Position numbers and translations under genes: made by a program
Shown here: one piece after another, positions 47,159-55,545 of the stretch
Layout of the letters: the number at the start of each line of letters is the position of its first letter
Position numbering within the stretch: the first letter of the stretch is position 1
Notes under the pieces: model-generated
Database searches by the model: none
The model's input: the letters and a program-made list of their open reading frames with translations, nothing else
What the model was told of the DNA's origin: nothing
Assembly: GCF_026672375.1 (NCBI RefSeq)
Contig: NZ_JAPPRA010000001.1
Span: 3,162,001-3,226,000, forward strand
Source of the DNA: Caulobacter sp. SL161
GTDB lineage: Bacteria; Pseudomonadota; Alphaproteobacteria; Caulobacterales; Caulobacteraceae
DNA: 64,000 bases
Direction: 5' to 3'

Positions 47159-47589
47159 AGCGCCGCGCTGATCTTGTCCGCCAGGGCCTTCAGCTCGCCG
47201 ACATCGGCCATGCCGCCTTCGCCGTGACGGCCCAGCGCTTCGCCCTCGTAGCGGGGGATGACGTGGAAGTGCAGGTGAAAGATCGTCTGCCCCGCCGGCG
47301 CGCCGTTGAACTGGGTGACGACCACACCGTCGGGCTTGAGCGCCGTCACCGTCGCCTTGGCCAGTCTCTGGGTCGCGGCGATCAGGTCGGCCAGCACGTC
47401 GGGCTCGACCTCGAGAAGGTTACGCGCCTGGCTGACCTTGGAGATCACCAGGGCGTGGCCGCGCGACTGCGGGAAGACGTCCATGAAGGCCAGGACCTTG
47501 TCGTCCTCGAACACCTTCACGCTGGGGATCTCGCCCCGGATGATCTTGGCGAAGATGTTGCCCGTGTCGTAGCGTCCGTCGAGGCTCAT
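47155..47589 (-). CDS. HIT-family nucleotide hydrolase
   Basis: This 144-aa histidine-triad protein of the HINT type hydrolyses AMP-lysine or related phosphoramidates. It has the N-terminal segment NIFAKIIRGEIPSVKVFEDD, the strand AFMDVFPQSRGHALVISK, and the catalytic triad FHLHFHVIPRY near residue 101. All triad histidines are present. The start MSLDGRYDTGN was chosen because the family N-terminus begins there; an upstream extension is not conserved-looking. Its physiological substrate is unknown in bacteria. Confidence 0.92.
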   Translation of the reverse strand: MSLDGRYDTGNIFAKIIRGEIPSVKVFEDDKVLAFMDVFPQSRGHALVISKVSQARNLLEVEPDVLADLIAATQRLAKATVTALKPDGVVVTQFNGAPAGQTIFHLHFHVIPRYEGEALGRHGEGGMADVGELKALADKISAAL

Positions 47590-47710
47590 GACCGTCTCCC
47601 TGTGACGCACGGTCGTAGCAAACGCGAAGGGGCGCGCAAACCATGGACACGAGCCTCAAGGCCTGACTGAGCCGCAGCAGAACAGTCGTAAGTGTCGAGC
47701 GAAGCTACGC

Positions 47711-47819
47711 GTGTCATCCCGGCCGGAGCGGAGCGGAGCGCCGGGACCCAGGGGGGGACCAAACGCGGCGCTCTTGCAACCCCTGGGTCCCGGGTCGGCT
47801 TCGCCGCCCGGGATGACAC
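47711..47819. repeat. Palindromic repeat of the GTGTCATCCC family
   Basis: GTGTCATCCC at the left end and GGGATGACAC at the right end are inverted copies. Inside, CGGGACCCAGGGG near 47742 pairs with CCCCTGGGTCCCG near 47780. This type of imperfect palindrome is widespread in alphaproteobacterial intergenic regions. Confidence 0.82.
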
Positions 47820-48413
47820 GGGTTATGGGGATTGGCGGGCGTGAACGCTCGGAATTGGCGGCGCCGAAGTCAACGAAATCAATGCCTTCTCACTTCTACG
47901 CCCAAACTTATCCTCTGCGTTGAAACCGCCCCCATACTGAACTCATCCCCGCCGCGGGGGAGGGCGTTTGGATCCGGCCCAACGGTCTGCTTGCAGACCG
48001 GTCTCTCGCAAGGAGTCACGGCGGCGGGGCTAGGTTGAGCGGGGCCGCGTGGTCTCGAAGCGGTTTCGACCGGGGTCTGTTCGTTGGATAGATCCGGGAT
48101 CTCGGAAGAGGCCGCAGAGAGGCGAGCGCGGAGCGACAGGGCGGTGATCGTATAAGCCGCCTATCGTGGATCGTCGGGCTGGACACGGATGTAGCCGCTC
48201 CAGTTGATCCGCGCCCGTCCGGGGGCTCCTGGGGTCCCGAGCTGAAAGACGCTCACGCCCCCCATCCTCACGGGCAAGAACAACCTGGCGGAGCGGAAGC
48301 GCGAGCCGAAACACAAAACACCCTCACGGTACTCCGGGTTCGCCCGGCCGCTCCGTCGCCTCCCCAACACCTTCAGCGGTCACGCCGCGTGAAGCGGCGG
48401 ACGCGCGCCCCAA
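47820..48413. other. Long intergenic region without a recognisable gene
   Basis: About 600 bases hold no credible gene. A segment near 47985-48003 contains the inverted pair CGGTCTGC-TT-GCAGACCG. On the minus strand a 69-codon frame covers 48161-48370, ending in GGVSVFQLGTPGAPGRARIN plus a short tail. Its upstream half and an overlapping frame look like pieces of one sequence split by a frameshift. The composition is Caulobacter-like. It may be a decayed gene, a repeat composite, or a structured RNA. I found no tmRNA, RNase P or SRP signature. Confidence 0.4.
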
Positions 48414-48534
48414 AATCCTCCCCCAAGCGGGGGAGGGGTCGGCTCGAAGAGACGACGGAGGGGGAAGAGGCCGGTTCAGCAGGACTTCCCCCTCCGTCCG
48501 CTGCGCGGACACCTCCCCCGCTGGGGGGAGGATT
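48414..48534. repeat. CTCCCCC/GGGGGAG palindromic repeat, copy D
   Basis: AATCCTCCCCCAAGCGGGGGAGG... and ...CCTCCCCCGCTGGGGGGAGGATT form the arms, with GACGGAGGGGGAAG and CTTCCCCCTCCGTC inside. It shares TCGGCTCGAAGAGACGACGG with copy C. A smaller palindrome, CCTTCCCCATCGCGGGGAAGG, follows near 48544. Confidence 0.9.
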
Positions 48535-48620
48535 GTTCAGCGCCCCTTCCCCATCGCGGGGAAGGATTCCCCCCGCCCCTCCCTTGACTTCCGTAGCGAA
48601 AGAAAACGAACACTGTCGCC

Positions 48621-49409
48621 ATGACGCTCTACACCGACCTCGTGGCCGCCATCGCGCCGACTGAAACCGGCTATTCCGCCCACGTCTCCGACGACTGGAA
48701 GCAAGGCCGCACCACCTATGGCGGCTTGAGCGGCGCCCTGTGCGTCGAGGCCGCCTTGCGGGCCTTTCCCGAGGCCCCTCCCCTGCGCTCGGCGCAGTTC
48801 GCGTTCGTCGGCCCGGCCGCCGGCGAGTTGGCGATTTCGGTGCGGCCCCTGCGGCAGGGCAAGTCGACGCTGTTCGTCGCCGTCGACCTGATCGGCGAGC
48901 AGGGTGTGGCCACCCACGGCGTGCTGACCTTCGGCGCGGCGCGAGCCTCGGCCTTGTCCTACGAGGAAGTGCTCTGCCCGCCGGTGGCCCCGGCCAACGC
49001 CTGCGAGCTGTTCTTCCCCGAAAACCGCCAGGGCGCGCCGCACTTCTCCGCCCAGTTCGAGGTGCGCAAGGCCGGCGGCACGCGCCCCCTGGCCGGGGGT
49101 GAGCCGGAATATCTGCTGTGGATCCGCCACCGCGATCCGGCCGCGACCTCGATCTCGGCCCTGGTGGCGTTGGCCGACATGCCCCCGCCCCCGGCCATGG
49201 CGCTGTTCCCGCAGTTCGGGCCGATCTCGACCATGACCTGGTCGCTGGACATCGTCGGATTGCCCGAGGCGGACGACGACGGCTGGCGGCTGCTGCGCAC
49301 CCGCGCCGAGACCATCGGCGACGGCTACTCGACCCAGGAAATGCACCTCTGGGACGCCAAGGGCCGCCCGCTGGTCCTGGCGCGACAGAATGTGGCGATC
49401 TTCGTCTGA
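48621..49409 (+). CDS. TesB-like acyl-CoA thioesterase (double hotdog)
   Basis: This predicted acyl-CoA thioesterase of the 4HBT_3/TesB-like group has 262 aa. The first hotdog has WKQGRTTYGGLSGALCVEAA (the G-G central-helix region), and the strand LRSAQFAFVGPAAGELAIS follows. The second half has ATSISALVALADMPPPPAMA and TMTWSLDIVG before a C-terminal DAKGRPLVLARQNVAIFV, as in TesB family members. Substrates would be acyl-CoAs, perhaps linked to the acyl-CoA dehydrogenases farther on, but these are not in one operon. The upstream region is repeat-rich. Confidence 0.85.
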   Translation: MTLYTDLVAAIAPTETGYSAHVSDDWKQGRTTYGGLSGALCVEAALRAFPEAPPLRSAQFAFVGPAAGELAISVRPLRQGKSTLFVAVDLIGEQGVATHGVLTFGAARASALSYEEVLCPPVAPANACELFFPENRQGAPHFSAQFEVRKAGGTRPLAGGEPEYLLWIRHRDPAATSISALVALADMPPPPAMALFPQFGPISTMTWSLDIVGLPEADDDGWRLLRTRAETIGDGYSTQEMHLWDAKGRPLVLARQNVAIFV

Positions 49410-49514
49410 TCAGGGATGAATGAGGCGCTTGCCGCTTGGCGACAGGGGATTTTTGACCTCATGCTCCGCCCCGTTCGGCCGCCGGAGTCGCGGCCGCGTT
49501 TGGGGAAACGCTTC

Positions 49515-51008
49515 ATGACCAAGTTCGCCATCCTGGCCGGCGCGGCCGCCATCGCCCTGCTCGCCGGAAACGCCTCGGCCCAGACGTCCGAAGCGGCGAC
49601 CAAGGCGGCGCTGGAGACGATCAAGCAGCGCAACCCCGTCCTGCGCGCCGTGATCGCCACCAACCCGAACGCTCTCACCGACGCCAAGGCGCTCGACGCC
49701 GAGCGCAAGGCCGGCAAGGTCCGCTCGGCCCTGCACGGCGCGCCGATCCTCCTGAAGGACAATATTGAGAGCGCCGATCCCCTGCCCACCACCGCCGGTT
49801 CGCTGGCGCTGAAGGACAACATCACCGGCCGCGATGCTCCGGTGGCCAAGCGCCTGCGCGACGCGGGCCTGGTCATCCTGGGCAAGGCCAACCTGTCGGA
49901 GTGGGCCAATATCCGCTCCAACCACTCGATCAGCGGCTGGAGCGCGGTGGGCGGCACGGTGCGCAACCCCTACGCCCTGGACCGCAGCGCCTGCGGTTCG
50001 TCCAGCGGTTCGGGCGCGGCGGTGGCGGCGGGCTTGGCGCCGCTCGCCATCGGCACCGAGACCGACGGCTCGATCACCTGCCCCGCGGCGATCAACGGCC
50101 TGGTGGGGCTGAAGCCGACCGTGGGCCTGGTGTCGCGCACCCACATCGTGCCGATCAGCCACAGCCAGGACACCGCCGGCCCCATGACCCTGACGGTCGA
50201 GGACGCGGCCAAGGTGCTGACCATCATCGCCGGCTCCGACCCGGCGGATCCGGCGACGAAGGAAGCCGACGCCCGCAAGACCGACTACGCGGCGGGCCTC
50301 TCCAAGACCGCCCTGAAGGGCGTCACGCTGGCCGTGGCCCGCTTCTACACCGGCTATTCGCCCAAGACCGACGCGGTGTTCGAGCGGGCCCTGAAGGACC
50401 TGGAGGCCCAGGGCGCGACCCTGGTCGACGTCAAGGACTTCGATGAAGGCCCGATCGGCCGCGCCGAGGGCGTGGTGCTCTATACCGAGCTGAAGGCCGA
50501 CCTCGCCGCCTACCTCGCCTCGACCGATCCCAAGAAGGTGCCGACCCGGACCCTGGCCGACGTGATCGCCTTCAACAAGGCGACCCCGAAGGAGTTCGAA
50601 TGGTTCGGCCAGGAAAGCTTTGAGCGCGCCGAGAAGACCAAGGGCCTGGACGATCCGGAGTATCTGAAGGCGCTGGCGGACTCCAAGCGTCTGGCCGGCC
50701 CCGAAGGCATCGACAAGATCCTGAAGGACACCGGCGCGGTGGCGATCATCGCCCCGACCACCGGCCCGGCCTGGACCATCGATCCGCTGAACGGCGACAA
50801 CTATGGCGGCTCGTCGACCACCCTGCCCGCCGTGGCCGGCTATCCGCACCTGACCGTGCCGATGGGCGACGTGTCAGGCCTGCCGGTCGGCCTGTCGTTC
50901 ATCGGACCGGCCTGGAGCGAGAAGCTGCTGCTGAACCTCGGCTACGCCTACGAGCAGGCGACGAAGCACCGCAAGGCGCCGACCTTCAAGGCGACGATCG
51001 CGCCGTGA
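49515..51008 (+). CDS. Secreted amidase-signature enzyme
   Basis: This is an amidase-signature hydrolase of 497 aa with a signal peptide ([22 protein letters not shown]), so it is periplasmic or exported. The catalytic lysine is in [13 protein letters not shown]. The Ser-cisSer pair lies in [20 protein letters not shown] and the nucleophilic serine in [13 protein letters not shown]. It resembles bacterial peptide amidases more than GatA. The ATG was taken at the signal sequence; an earlier ATG (49416) would add 33 residues without similarity. The substrate is unknown. It is convergent with the following minus-strand gene. Confidence 0.88.
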   Translation: MTKFAILAGAAAIALLAGNASAQTSEAATKAALETIKQRNPVLRAVIATNPNALTDAKALDAERKAGKVRSALHGAPILLKDNIESADPLPTTAGSLALKDNITGRDAPVAKRLRDAGLVILGKANLSEWANIRSNHSISGWSAVGGTVRNPYALDRSACGSSSGSGAAVAAGLAPLAIGTETDGSITCPAAINGLVGLKPTVGLVSRTHIVPISHSQDTAGPMTLTVEDAAKVLTIIAGSDPADPATKEADARKTDYAAGLSKTALKGVTLAVARFYTGYSPKTDAVFERALKDLEAQGATLVDVKDFDEGPIGRAEGVVLYTELKADLAAYLASTDPKKVPTRTLADVIAFNKATPKEFEWFGQESFERAEKTKGLDDPEYLKALADSKRLAGPEGIDKILKDTGAVAIIAPTTGPAWTIDPLNGDNYGGSSTTLPAVAGYPHLTVPMGDVSGLPVGLSFIGPAWSEKLLLNLGYAYEQATKHRKAPTFKATIAP

Positions 51009-51012
51009 GTGA

Positions 51013-51450
51013 TCAACTGCTGTGATCGGCGATGATACGCCAGCCGCCGGGCTCCAGGGCCATGATCAGGCTGGTGTATCCCTTGGCCGAGGTCCCGTTG
51101 GGATAGGCCAGCGCCCACCGGCCCACGTAAAGCGCGTGGGTCGGGTCCAGCAGGCGGAAGTCGACCGACGTGAAGGTCAGGACGCCGCGCTTGGCCGGGT
51201 CGCCGAAGTCATACTTGGCCTTGTAGCGAGCCAGCATGGCGGCCTTGCCGCGCACCAGGCCTTCCCCGGTGACGAAGCTGGTCTCGGGGGCGTCCGAATA
51301 GCTGGCCATGAAGCGCACGACGTCACCGGCGTTCCAGCCGGCGGCGCTATCGGCGATCACGGCTTCGACCGCCCGTTGCTGCGGCGAGACCTCGGCGAGG
51401 GCCAAGGACGGCGCGAGCAACAGCGCCAGGATCGACAGGAACTTCAGCAT
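51013..51450 (-). CDS. Secreted SnoaL/NTF2-like protein
   Basis: This 145-aa protein has a signal peptide (MLKFLSILALLLAPSLALA). An NTF2-like fold of the DUF4440/SnoaL type is read from VEAVIADSAAGWNAGDVVRF and DAPETSFVTGEGLVRGKAAM. It ends GYTSLIMALEPGGWRIIADH, which is the typical last strand pair of this family. Such domains bind small ligands or act as ketosteroid-isomerase-like enzymes. The function here is open. It may be transcribed with, or just beyond, the stp-like operon, whose last gene ends 31 bases upstream of its ATG. Confidence 0.75.
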   Translation of the reverse strand: MLKFLSILALLLAPSLALAEVSPQQRAVEAVIADSAAGWNAGDVVRFMASYSDAPETSFVTGEGLVRGKAAMLARYKAKYDFGDPAKRGVLTFTSVDFRLLDPTHALYVGRWALAYPNGTSAKGYTSLIMALEPGGWRIIADHSS

Positions 51451-51481
51451 CAGGGCCTCTCCGGCGGACGCACCGCTCCGG

Positions 51482-51637
51482 TCAGTAGCGCGGCCGGATC
51501 GCCTCAATCGGCGGCGGCGGCGGCGTCACCTTGGCGCGGCTGGGGGTCGACGGCGACGGCGGACCATGGGGTCGCGGCGACGCGCAGGCCGTCAGGCCCG
51601 CCACGAGGACGCCGACGACCAGCACCGTCCTCAGCAT
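51482..51637 (-). CDS. Very small lipoprotein, possible StpD (crossband component)
   Basis: This 51-codon frame begins MLRTVLVVGVLVAGLTACAS, a complete lipoprotein signal with lipobox LTAC. It ends in a proline-rich stretch KVTPPPPPIEAIRPRY. Its ATG lies inside the end of the preceding gene, overlapping by seven bases, so it is translationally coupled. By position it corresponds to the fourth gene of the stpABCD operon (stpD) in C. crescentus. I recall the operon but am not certain of StpD's length, so the symbol is left empty. It is too short to be found by most gene callers. Confidence 0.6.
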   Translation of the reverse strand: MLRTVLVVGVLVAGLTACASPRPHGPPSPSTPSRAKVTPPPPPIEAIRPRY

Positions 51638-52260
51638 CCGACGAGGCCCGCGCCGACGAAATTGCGGTTCGCGCCGACGCCCACGCCGCCGAAGTGCTGG
51701 CCCGCAGCGATGCCGACGCCGATCGCGCCGGGCGGGGTGGCCAGGGCCACGCCGTAGCCGCCGGCCGGGGTGAAGATGCCGAGGCCCGACTTGAAGCAGC
51801 GGTTGTAGCCGCGCGGGTCCCAGACCTCGACCTTGCCGTCGGCGCGGGTGAAGGCCCAGCGCTCGCCACGCTCGTCGCGGCCCGAGACAACCAGCTGTCC
51901 CGGTCGCGTGGCGTCGACGCCATAGGCCTGGCGGCTGAAGCCGTCGACCGAGCACGAGGACACCAGGCCCGGACGGCTCAGATCGCCGGCGAACTGGGCG
52001 GCCGACCCGCTCTGGGCGTTGTAGGCCGAAACGTCGGTGCCGGTTCCCCGGCCGCTGTTGACGAAGACCTGCGTCCCGGTGGCGCTGTCATAGCTCATGA
52101 TGTCGGGCGCAGCGCCTGTCATCGGCGCACCACAGACCTCGCGTCCACGGCCCGGGCCACCCGGACCGCTCTGGGCCCAGGCCTGCGTGGCCACGAGGCT
52201 GGACACCGTCGCCAGCGCGCAGAGGGAAACGGCCAGCCGGCTACGAACAGACTTGCTCAT
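51631..52260 (-). CDS. stpC: StpC-like secreted protein of the stalk crossband operon
   Basis: This 209-aa secreted protein has a signal peptide (RLAVSLCALATVSSLVATQAWA). The repeated glycine-rich C-terminus (PPGAIGVGIAAGQHFGGVGVG) suggests beta structure. No known domain is recognised. Four cysteines (CGAPM, SSCSVDG, RCFKSG, VGC end) may pair. It is the third gene of a four-gene cluster whose second and third genes overlap as ATGA. Position and neighbours agree with the crossband operon stpABCD of C. crescentus, whose products form static disks that block diffusion of membrane and periplasmic proteins between stalk and cell body. The name rests on synteny recalled from memory. Confidence 0.7.
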   Translation of the reverse strand: MSKSVRSRLAVSLCALATVSSLVATQAWAQSGPGGPGRGREVCGAPMTGAAPDIMSYDSATGTQVFVNSGRGTGTDVSAYNAQSGSAAQFAGDLSRPGLVSSCSVDGFSRQAYGVDATRPGQLVVSGRDERGERWAFTRADGKVEVWDPRGYNRCFKSGLGIFTPAGGYGVALATPPGAIGVGIAAGQHFGGVGVGANRNFVGAGLVGC

Positions 52261-53681
52261 CGAGGAGCTCCCCCTTGTTGAGGCGCGGGAACAGGCTCGC
52301 CGGCGGGCGGCGGACCGGAAAGTTCGGCCGGCGCCTGGGCGGTGACCCCTGCGGCGATCGCCGGCGCAGGCCAGTAGCTGTCGAAATCCAGTCGAGCGCG
52401 GTCACGCGGCGTGCGGTAGAGCTCCGGCGCCTCGAACCACGGGCGGCAGGTCAGCTCGCCGTTGAAGAAGCCCGTGACCAGGGCGCGGCAACCTTCGGGG
52501 CGCGCATAGACGCGGTTGTCGACCGCGCGCACCTGACCGCCGGCGTCGGCGTAGATGCCCGAGCGCATGACGCCCATGATCTTGTTGTTCGACGCGAACA
52601 CGATGCCCGACGCGGCATAGATGCCCACATCCACGGCCTCAAGCTCACCCTCGACCACCCGCAGGTTGGCGTTCTCAAGCGTGACGGCCCAGTCGCTGTC
52701 GCGAACCACCGGACGCAGCAGCGTCGTCTCGTCGCCGCCGCCGACATAGATGCCGCGCGAGAAGCCGTCGACATACAGGCCGTCGATCTGGACCAGCTGC
52801 TGGCGGTTCATGCCGGCGATGATGAAGCCGGCGGAGTTGCGGGTTCGCGAGGAGCCCGTCCAGTCGCCCAGACGCACGACTCGGACGCCGCGCAGACGGC
52901 TGTCGCCAGACGTTTCCAGGGCCGCGCCGATGGCGGTGGCGGCGATCTCGACGTCGGCGGCCATGATCGTGCCGGTCGCCTTGACCACCGGCTGACGCGT
53001 GCGGCCGATGAAGGTGCTCTGGGCCAACTCAATGCGGCTCTCGCCCACGTCGAAGGCCGAACCCTCGCCGTCATAGCGGACGGTCACGCCACGCATCGCG
53101 ATCTCGGTGGCCCGGCCGACAATGCACGAGGCGGCGCCGGCGCGGGTGGCTTCGATGCCCAGACCGTCCAGAACCACATACTGCACGCCGGGCTGGATCT
53201 TGATGCAGGGCTGACCGCTGCCGGCGATCAGGATCGGACGCGTGCGGCTGGGCGAATAGTCGCGCACCACGATGCTGATCGCCTTCGTGATGTTCAGCGA
53301 GTCGACGCAGGCGCCGCCATTGGTCGAGGTCAGGGTCAGCACGTCGCCTTCATAGAGGCGATAGAGCGTGTCGGAGATCTGGCCCGGATAGGCGTAGTCG
53401 CAGTTGATCTCGCGCGAGACATAGGCGTAGCCGCCATTGTTGTACGGAACAACGCAGCGGCCCTTCGAGCGGATCGTGCCCCGCGGACAGGGCTTGGGGC
53501 GCACGTCACGCACCTTGCAGCCGTGAGCCAGATTGGGCTGCAGCAACAGGCCGAAGCAGGGACGGATCTGCTGATCGATCTTGGCGTCCGGCGAGGCGAC
53601 GGCCAGTTCGGGCGCGGAGGCGACGGCGGCGCCAAGGGTCAAGGCGGCCCAAAGCGCCAGCAGGCGGCTGAGGCGGCGCAT
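52257..53681 (-). CDS. stpB: StpB, crossband component with right-handed beta-helix
   Basis: This 474-aa periplasmic protein has a signal peptide (SRLLALWAALTLGAAVASA). A right-handed parallel beta-helix is read from strands such as TRPILIAGSGQPCIKIQPG, YVVLDGLGIEATRAGAASC, TVRYDGEGSAFDVGESRIE and NKIMGVMRSGIYADAGGQVR, each resembling a PbH1 turn. A proline-rich tail ends the protein. In C. crescentus StpB forms a complex with StpA at each crossband and recruits StpC and StpD. The ATG follows the stpA stop codon with no gap (TAG-ATG). The beta-helix is seen; the crossband role is known for the named gene and applied here by position and sequence type. Confidence 0.8.
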   Translation of the reverse strand: MRRLSRLLALWAALTLGAAVASAPELAVASPDAKIDQQIRPCFGLLLQPNLAHGCKVRDVRPKPCPRGTIRSKGRCVVPYNNGGYAYVSREINCDYAYPGQISDTLYRLYEGDVLTLTSTNGGACVDSLNITKAISIVVRDYSPSRTRPILIAGSGQPCIKIQPGVQYVVLDGLGIEATRAGAASCIVGRATEIAMRGVTVRYDGEGSAFDVGESRIELAQSTFIGRTRQPVVKATGTIMAADVEIAATAIGAALETSGDSRLRGVRVVRLGDWTGSSRTRNSAGFIIAGMNRQQLVQIDGLYVDGFSRGIYVGGGDETTLLRPVVRDSDWAVTLENANLRVVEGELEAVDVGIYAASGIVFASNNKIMGVMRSGIYADAGGQVRAVDNRVYARPEGCRALVTGFFNGELTCRPWFEAPELYRTPRDRARLDFDSYWPAPAIAAGVTAQAPAELSGPPPAGEPVPAPQQGGAPR

Positions 53682-55283
53682 CTAGTAATTCCCTTCGTTA
53701 TACGGACGCCCGCCCCGGTCGGAGCCAGGCTGGTCCTGTCGCGGGTCACGGTCGTCGGCGCGCGGCGCGGCGCGGTAATCGTCTGCGCCATAGATCGGCC
53801 GCGGCTGCGGACGCTCGCCCGCCGCACGCGGCGGACGCGAGACTTGCGCCAGCAGTTGCTGCAGACGCCAGGCCGAAGGCTTGAAGCCGGCCAGGGCGCC
53901 GTCGATCTGGTAGACCACCGCCTTGGCCCGGTCCTGGTCGGCCACGCCCTGCAGACCCAGCGAGAAGAAGGTCGACATGGCGTACTTGGCTTCCGCCGAC
54001 CCCTGGCGCTCGGCCTCCTCGTACCAGTGATAGGCGCGGGCGTAGTCGCGCGGCACGCCGACGCCCTCCGAGTACATCACCGCCAGCACCAGCTGGGCCT
54101 TGGACGAACCATTGACCGCCGCGTACTGCACGGCGCGCACCTTCTCGATCGGGGCAAGACGACCGGTGTTCGGACGGCCGATCATGCTCTGCAGCGTCTG
54201 AACCTCGGTGACGCTGAGCATCTTCTCGTCCAGCACCGCCGTGGGGATCACCCGCAGATAGGCCAGCGACTCGCCGACATGGACGAACGGCAGTTCGGCG
54301 ATGCGATAGAGCGCCGACTCGCGCGCCTCGCCCGACAGGTCCGCCTCGTCGGAGTGAGGAACGCCAGAGTCCGGCGATTCGGGCGGATAAAACTCGTAGG
54401 GTGGAATCCAGCGCTTGGCCTTGGTCTCCACGAACGAGCCGTACGAGGCGCGCTGCGGCGAGGACCGTTCGAAGTCCTTCAGCATCACATAGGCCGACAC
54501 GTCGCCGGTCTGCACCGCCAGGTAATTGTAGAGATAGGCGTCGACGTCGTTGCGGCGGAACAGGTCCAGGGCCGCCGGCGCGCCAGGCTGGCTGGGCTTG
54601 CCGTAGGCCTCGATGGCCTGGAGGTTGTCCGAGGGTTCCCCGAACGGGCCGAAATAGCCGTCGTGCATCCGCGCCAGGGTCCGGAACCCGTCAGCGCTCT
54701 GGGTCGAGAGGATGTAGATCACGCGGTTGCGGACCTTCTCTCGCTCCTCGGTCGACATGCGCGAGAGCAGGCGGTCCAGCGCGCCGTAGGCGCTGCGTCG
54801 CTCGAAAGCGCGGCAATCGTCAAAGCGCGAAACCGCCCGCGATTCCTTGCCGCGACGCTCGTAGGCGGCGATCGGCGCGTAGCCGCCGGAGTTGGCCAGC
54901 GCCATGGCGTACCAGACGGCCGCCTCGACCGGATCTTCCAGGTTCTTGTCGACGGCGCGCTGGCCTTCATAGCGTCGCGCCAGTTCAAGCTGGGCGAAGA
55001 AATCGCCTCGGAAGCCCCCCTGGCGAAGCGCCCGGATTTCCTGCTGCTGCTGGTTGAACTGCCCCGAGACGCCTTGCGCGACCTGCGGACGTGGACAGGC
55101 GCTCGCGCGCTTATGGAACCAGAAATTGGGGCCGGTGTCACACCCGACGAGCGGAATCACCACCGCAGCGACCACGAGCCCCACAGGCGCTCGGCGCAGC
55201 AAAGAGGCGCGGCTGGCGACCAGGCGCCCCGCTGCGTCGCGGAGCGAGCGAAGGCGCGCAATAGCGTCCCCGGCCTCGCGCAT
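53682..55283 (-). CDS. stpA: StpA, crossband assembly protein with Sel1 repeats
   Basis: This 533-aa protein has a basic N-terminal tail and one hydrophobic segment (residues 32-47, APVGLVVAAVVIPLVG) ending in a lipobox-like LVGC. It is either a bitopic membrane protein or a lipoprotein with an extended signal. Sel1 repeats are clear at QLELARRYEGQRAVDKN, AQLVLAVMYSEGVGVPRDYA and AKYAMSTFFSLGLQGVADQD. The C-terminus is rich in Arg and Asp (PRADDRDPRQDQPGSDRGG). It is the first gene of the four-gene cluster and has a 262-base upstream region. In C. crescentus StpA with StpB builds the crossbands; the Sel1 repeats are a good match for that role. Confidence 0.8.
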   Translation of the reverse strand: MREAGDAIARLRSLRDAAGRLVASRASLLRRAPVGLVVAAVVIPLVGCDTGPNFWFHKRASACPRPQVAQGVSGQFNQQQQEIRALRQGGFRGDFFAQLELARRYEGQRAVDKNLEDPVEAAVWYAMALANSGGYAPIAAYERRGKESRAVSRFDDCRAFERRSAYGALDRLLSRMSTEEREKVRNRVIYILSTQSADGFRTLARMHDGYFGPFGEPSDNLQAIEAYGKPSQPGAPAALDLFRRNDVDAYLYNYLAVQTGDVSAYVMLKDFERSSPQRASYGSFVETKAKRWIPPYEFYPPESPDSGVPHSDEADLSGEARESALYRIAELPFVHVGESLAYLRVIPTAVLDEKMLSVTEVQTLQSMIGRPNTGRLAPIEKVRAVQYAAVNGSSKAQLVLAVMYSEGVGVPRDYARAYHWYEEAERQGSAEAKYAMSTFFSLGLQGVADQDRAKAVVYQIDGALAGFKPSAWRLQQLLAQVSRPPRAAGERPQPRPIYGADDYRAAPRADDRDPRQDQPGSDRGGRPYNEGNY

Positions 55284-55545
55284 GAATCCCCCTTCAGCCG
55301 TCGCCGTTAACCATAAAACAACGATCTCTCATGTGCCTGGGATTGGCCACTGTCAAGGTCAGCTCAACCGACCGGCCAATGAAGTCTTCTTCGTGACAGC
55401 CAAGGTTCGCTTGGCACGCGAATTTGGGGGATTTTCGCACGTTTCCGCGCAGCGGAAACAACTAGGCGAAGTGTCGACGAGCCGCCTACTAACCTAGTCA
55501 GCGGGCGACTCGCCTCGTTTCAAGTCGTGTAAAGATTCGACGAAA
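55284..55545. promoter_or_regulatory. Upstream region of the stp-like operon
   Basis: No gene is seen. It holds two short inverted repeats: GCCAAG-GTTCG-CTTGGC near 55409, and GTTTCCGC-GCA-GCGGAAAC (55441-55459), a perfect eight-base-pair stem. The second could mark the end of the acyl-CoA dehydrogenase transcript, though no T-run follows on the minus strand. The promoter of stpA should lie in the first 100 bases. Confidence 0.4.

Noticed and set aside
48030..48370. Minus-strand frames at 48030-48314 and 48161-48370 as genes
   Set aside because: No ribosome site, no domain, and each frame looks like a piece of a broken or non-coding sequence. Kept only as an unexplained region.
47820..48413. 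tmRNA, RNase P RNA or SRP RNA in the long intergenic gap
   Set aside because: Neither strand shows the ANDNF-type tag frame, the AGGAAAGTCC core or the SRP Alu/S-domain signature.
51308..51757. Plus-strand open frame over the small lipoprotein region
   Set aside because: Arg-rich shadow composition; the minus-strand genes have signal peptides and coupled starts.
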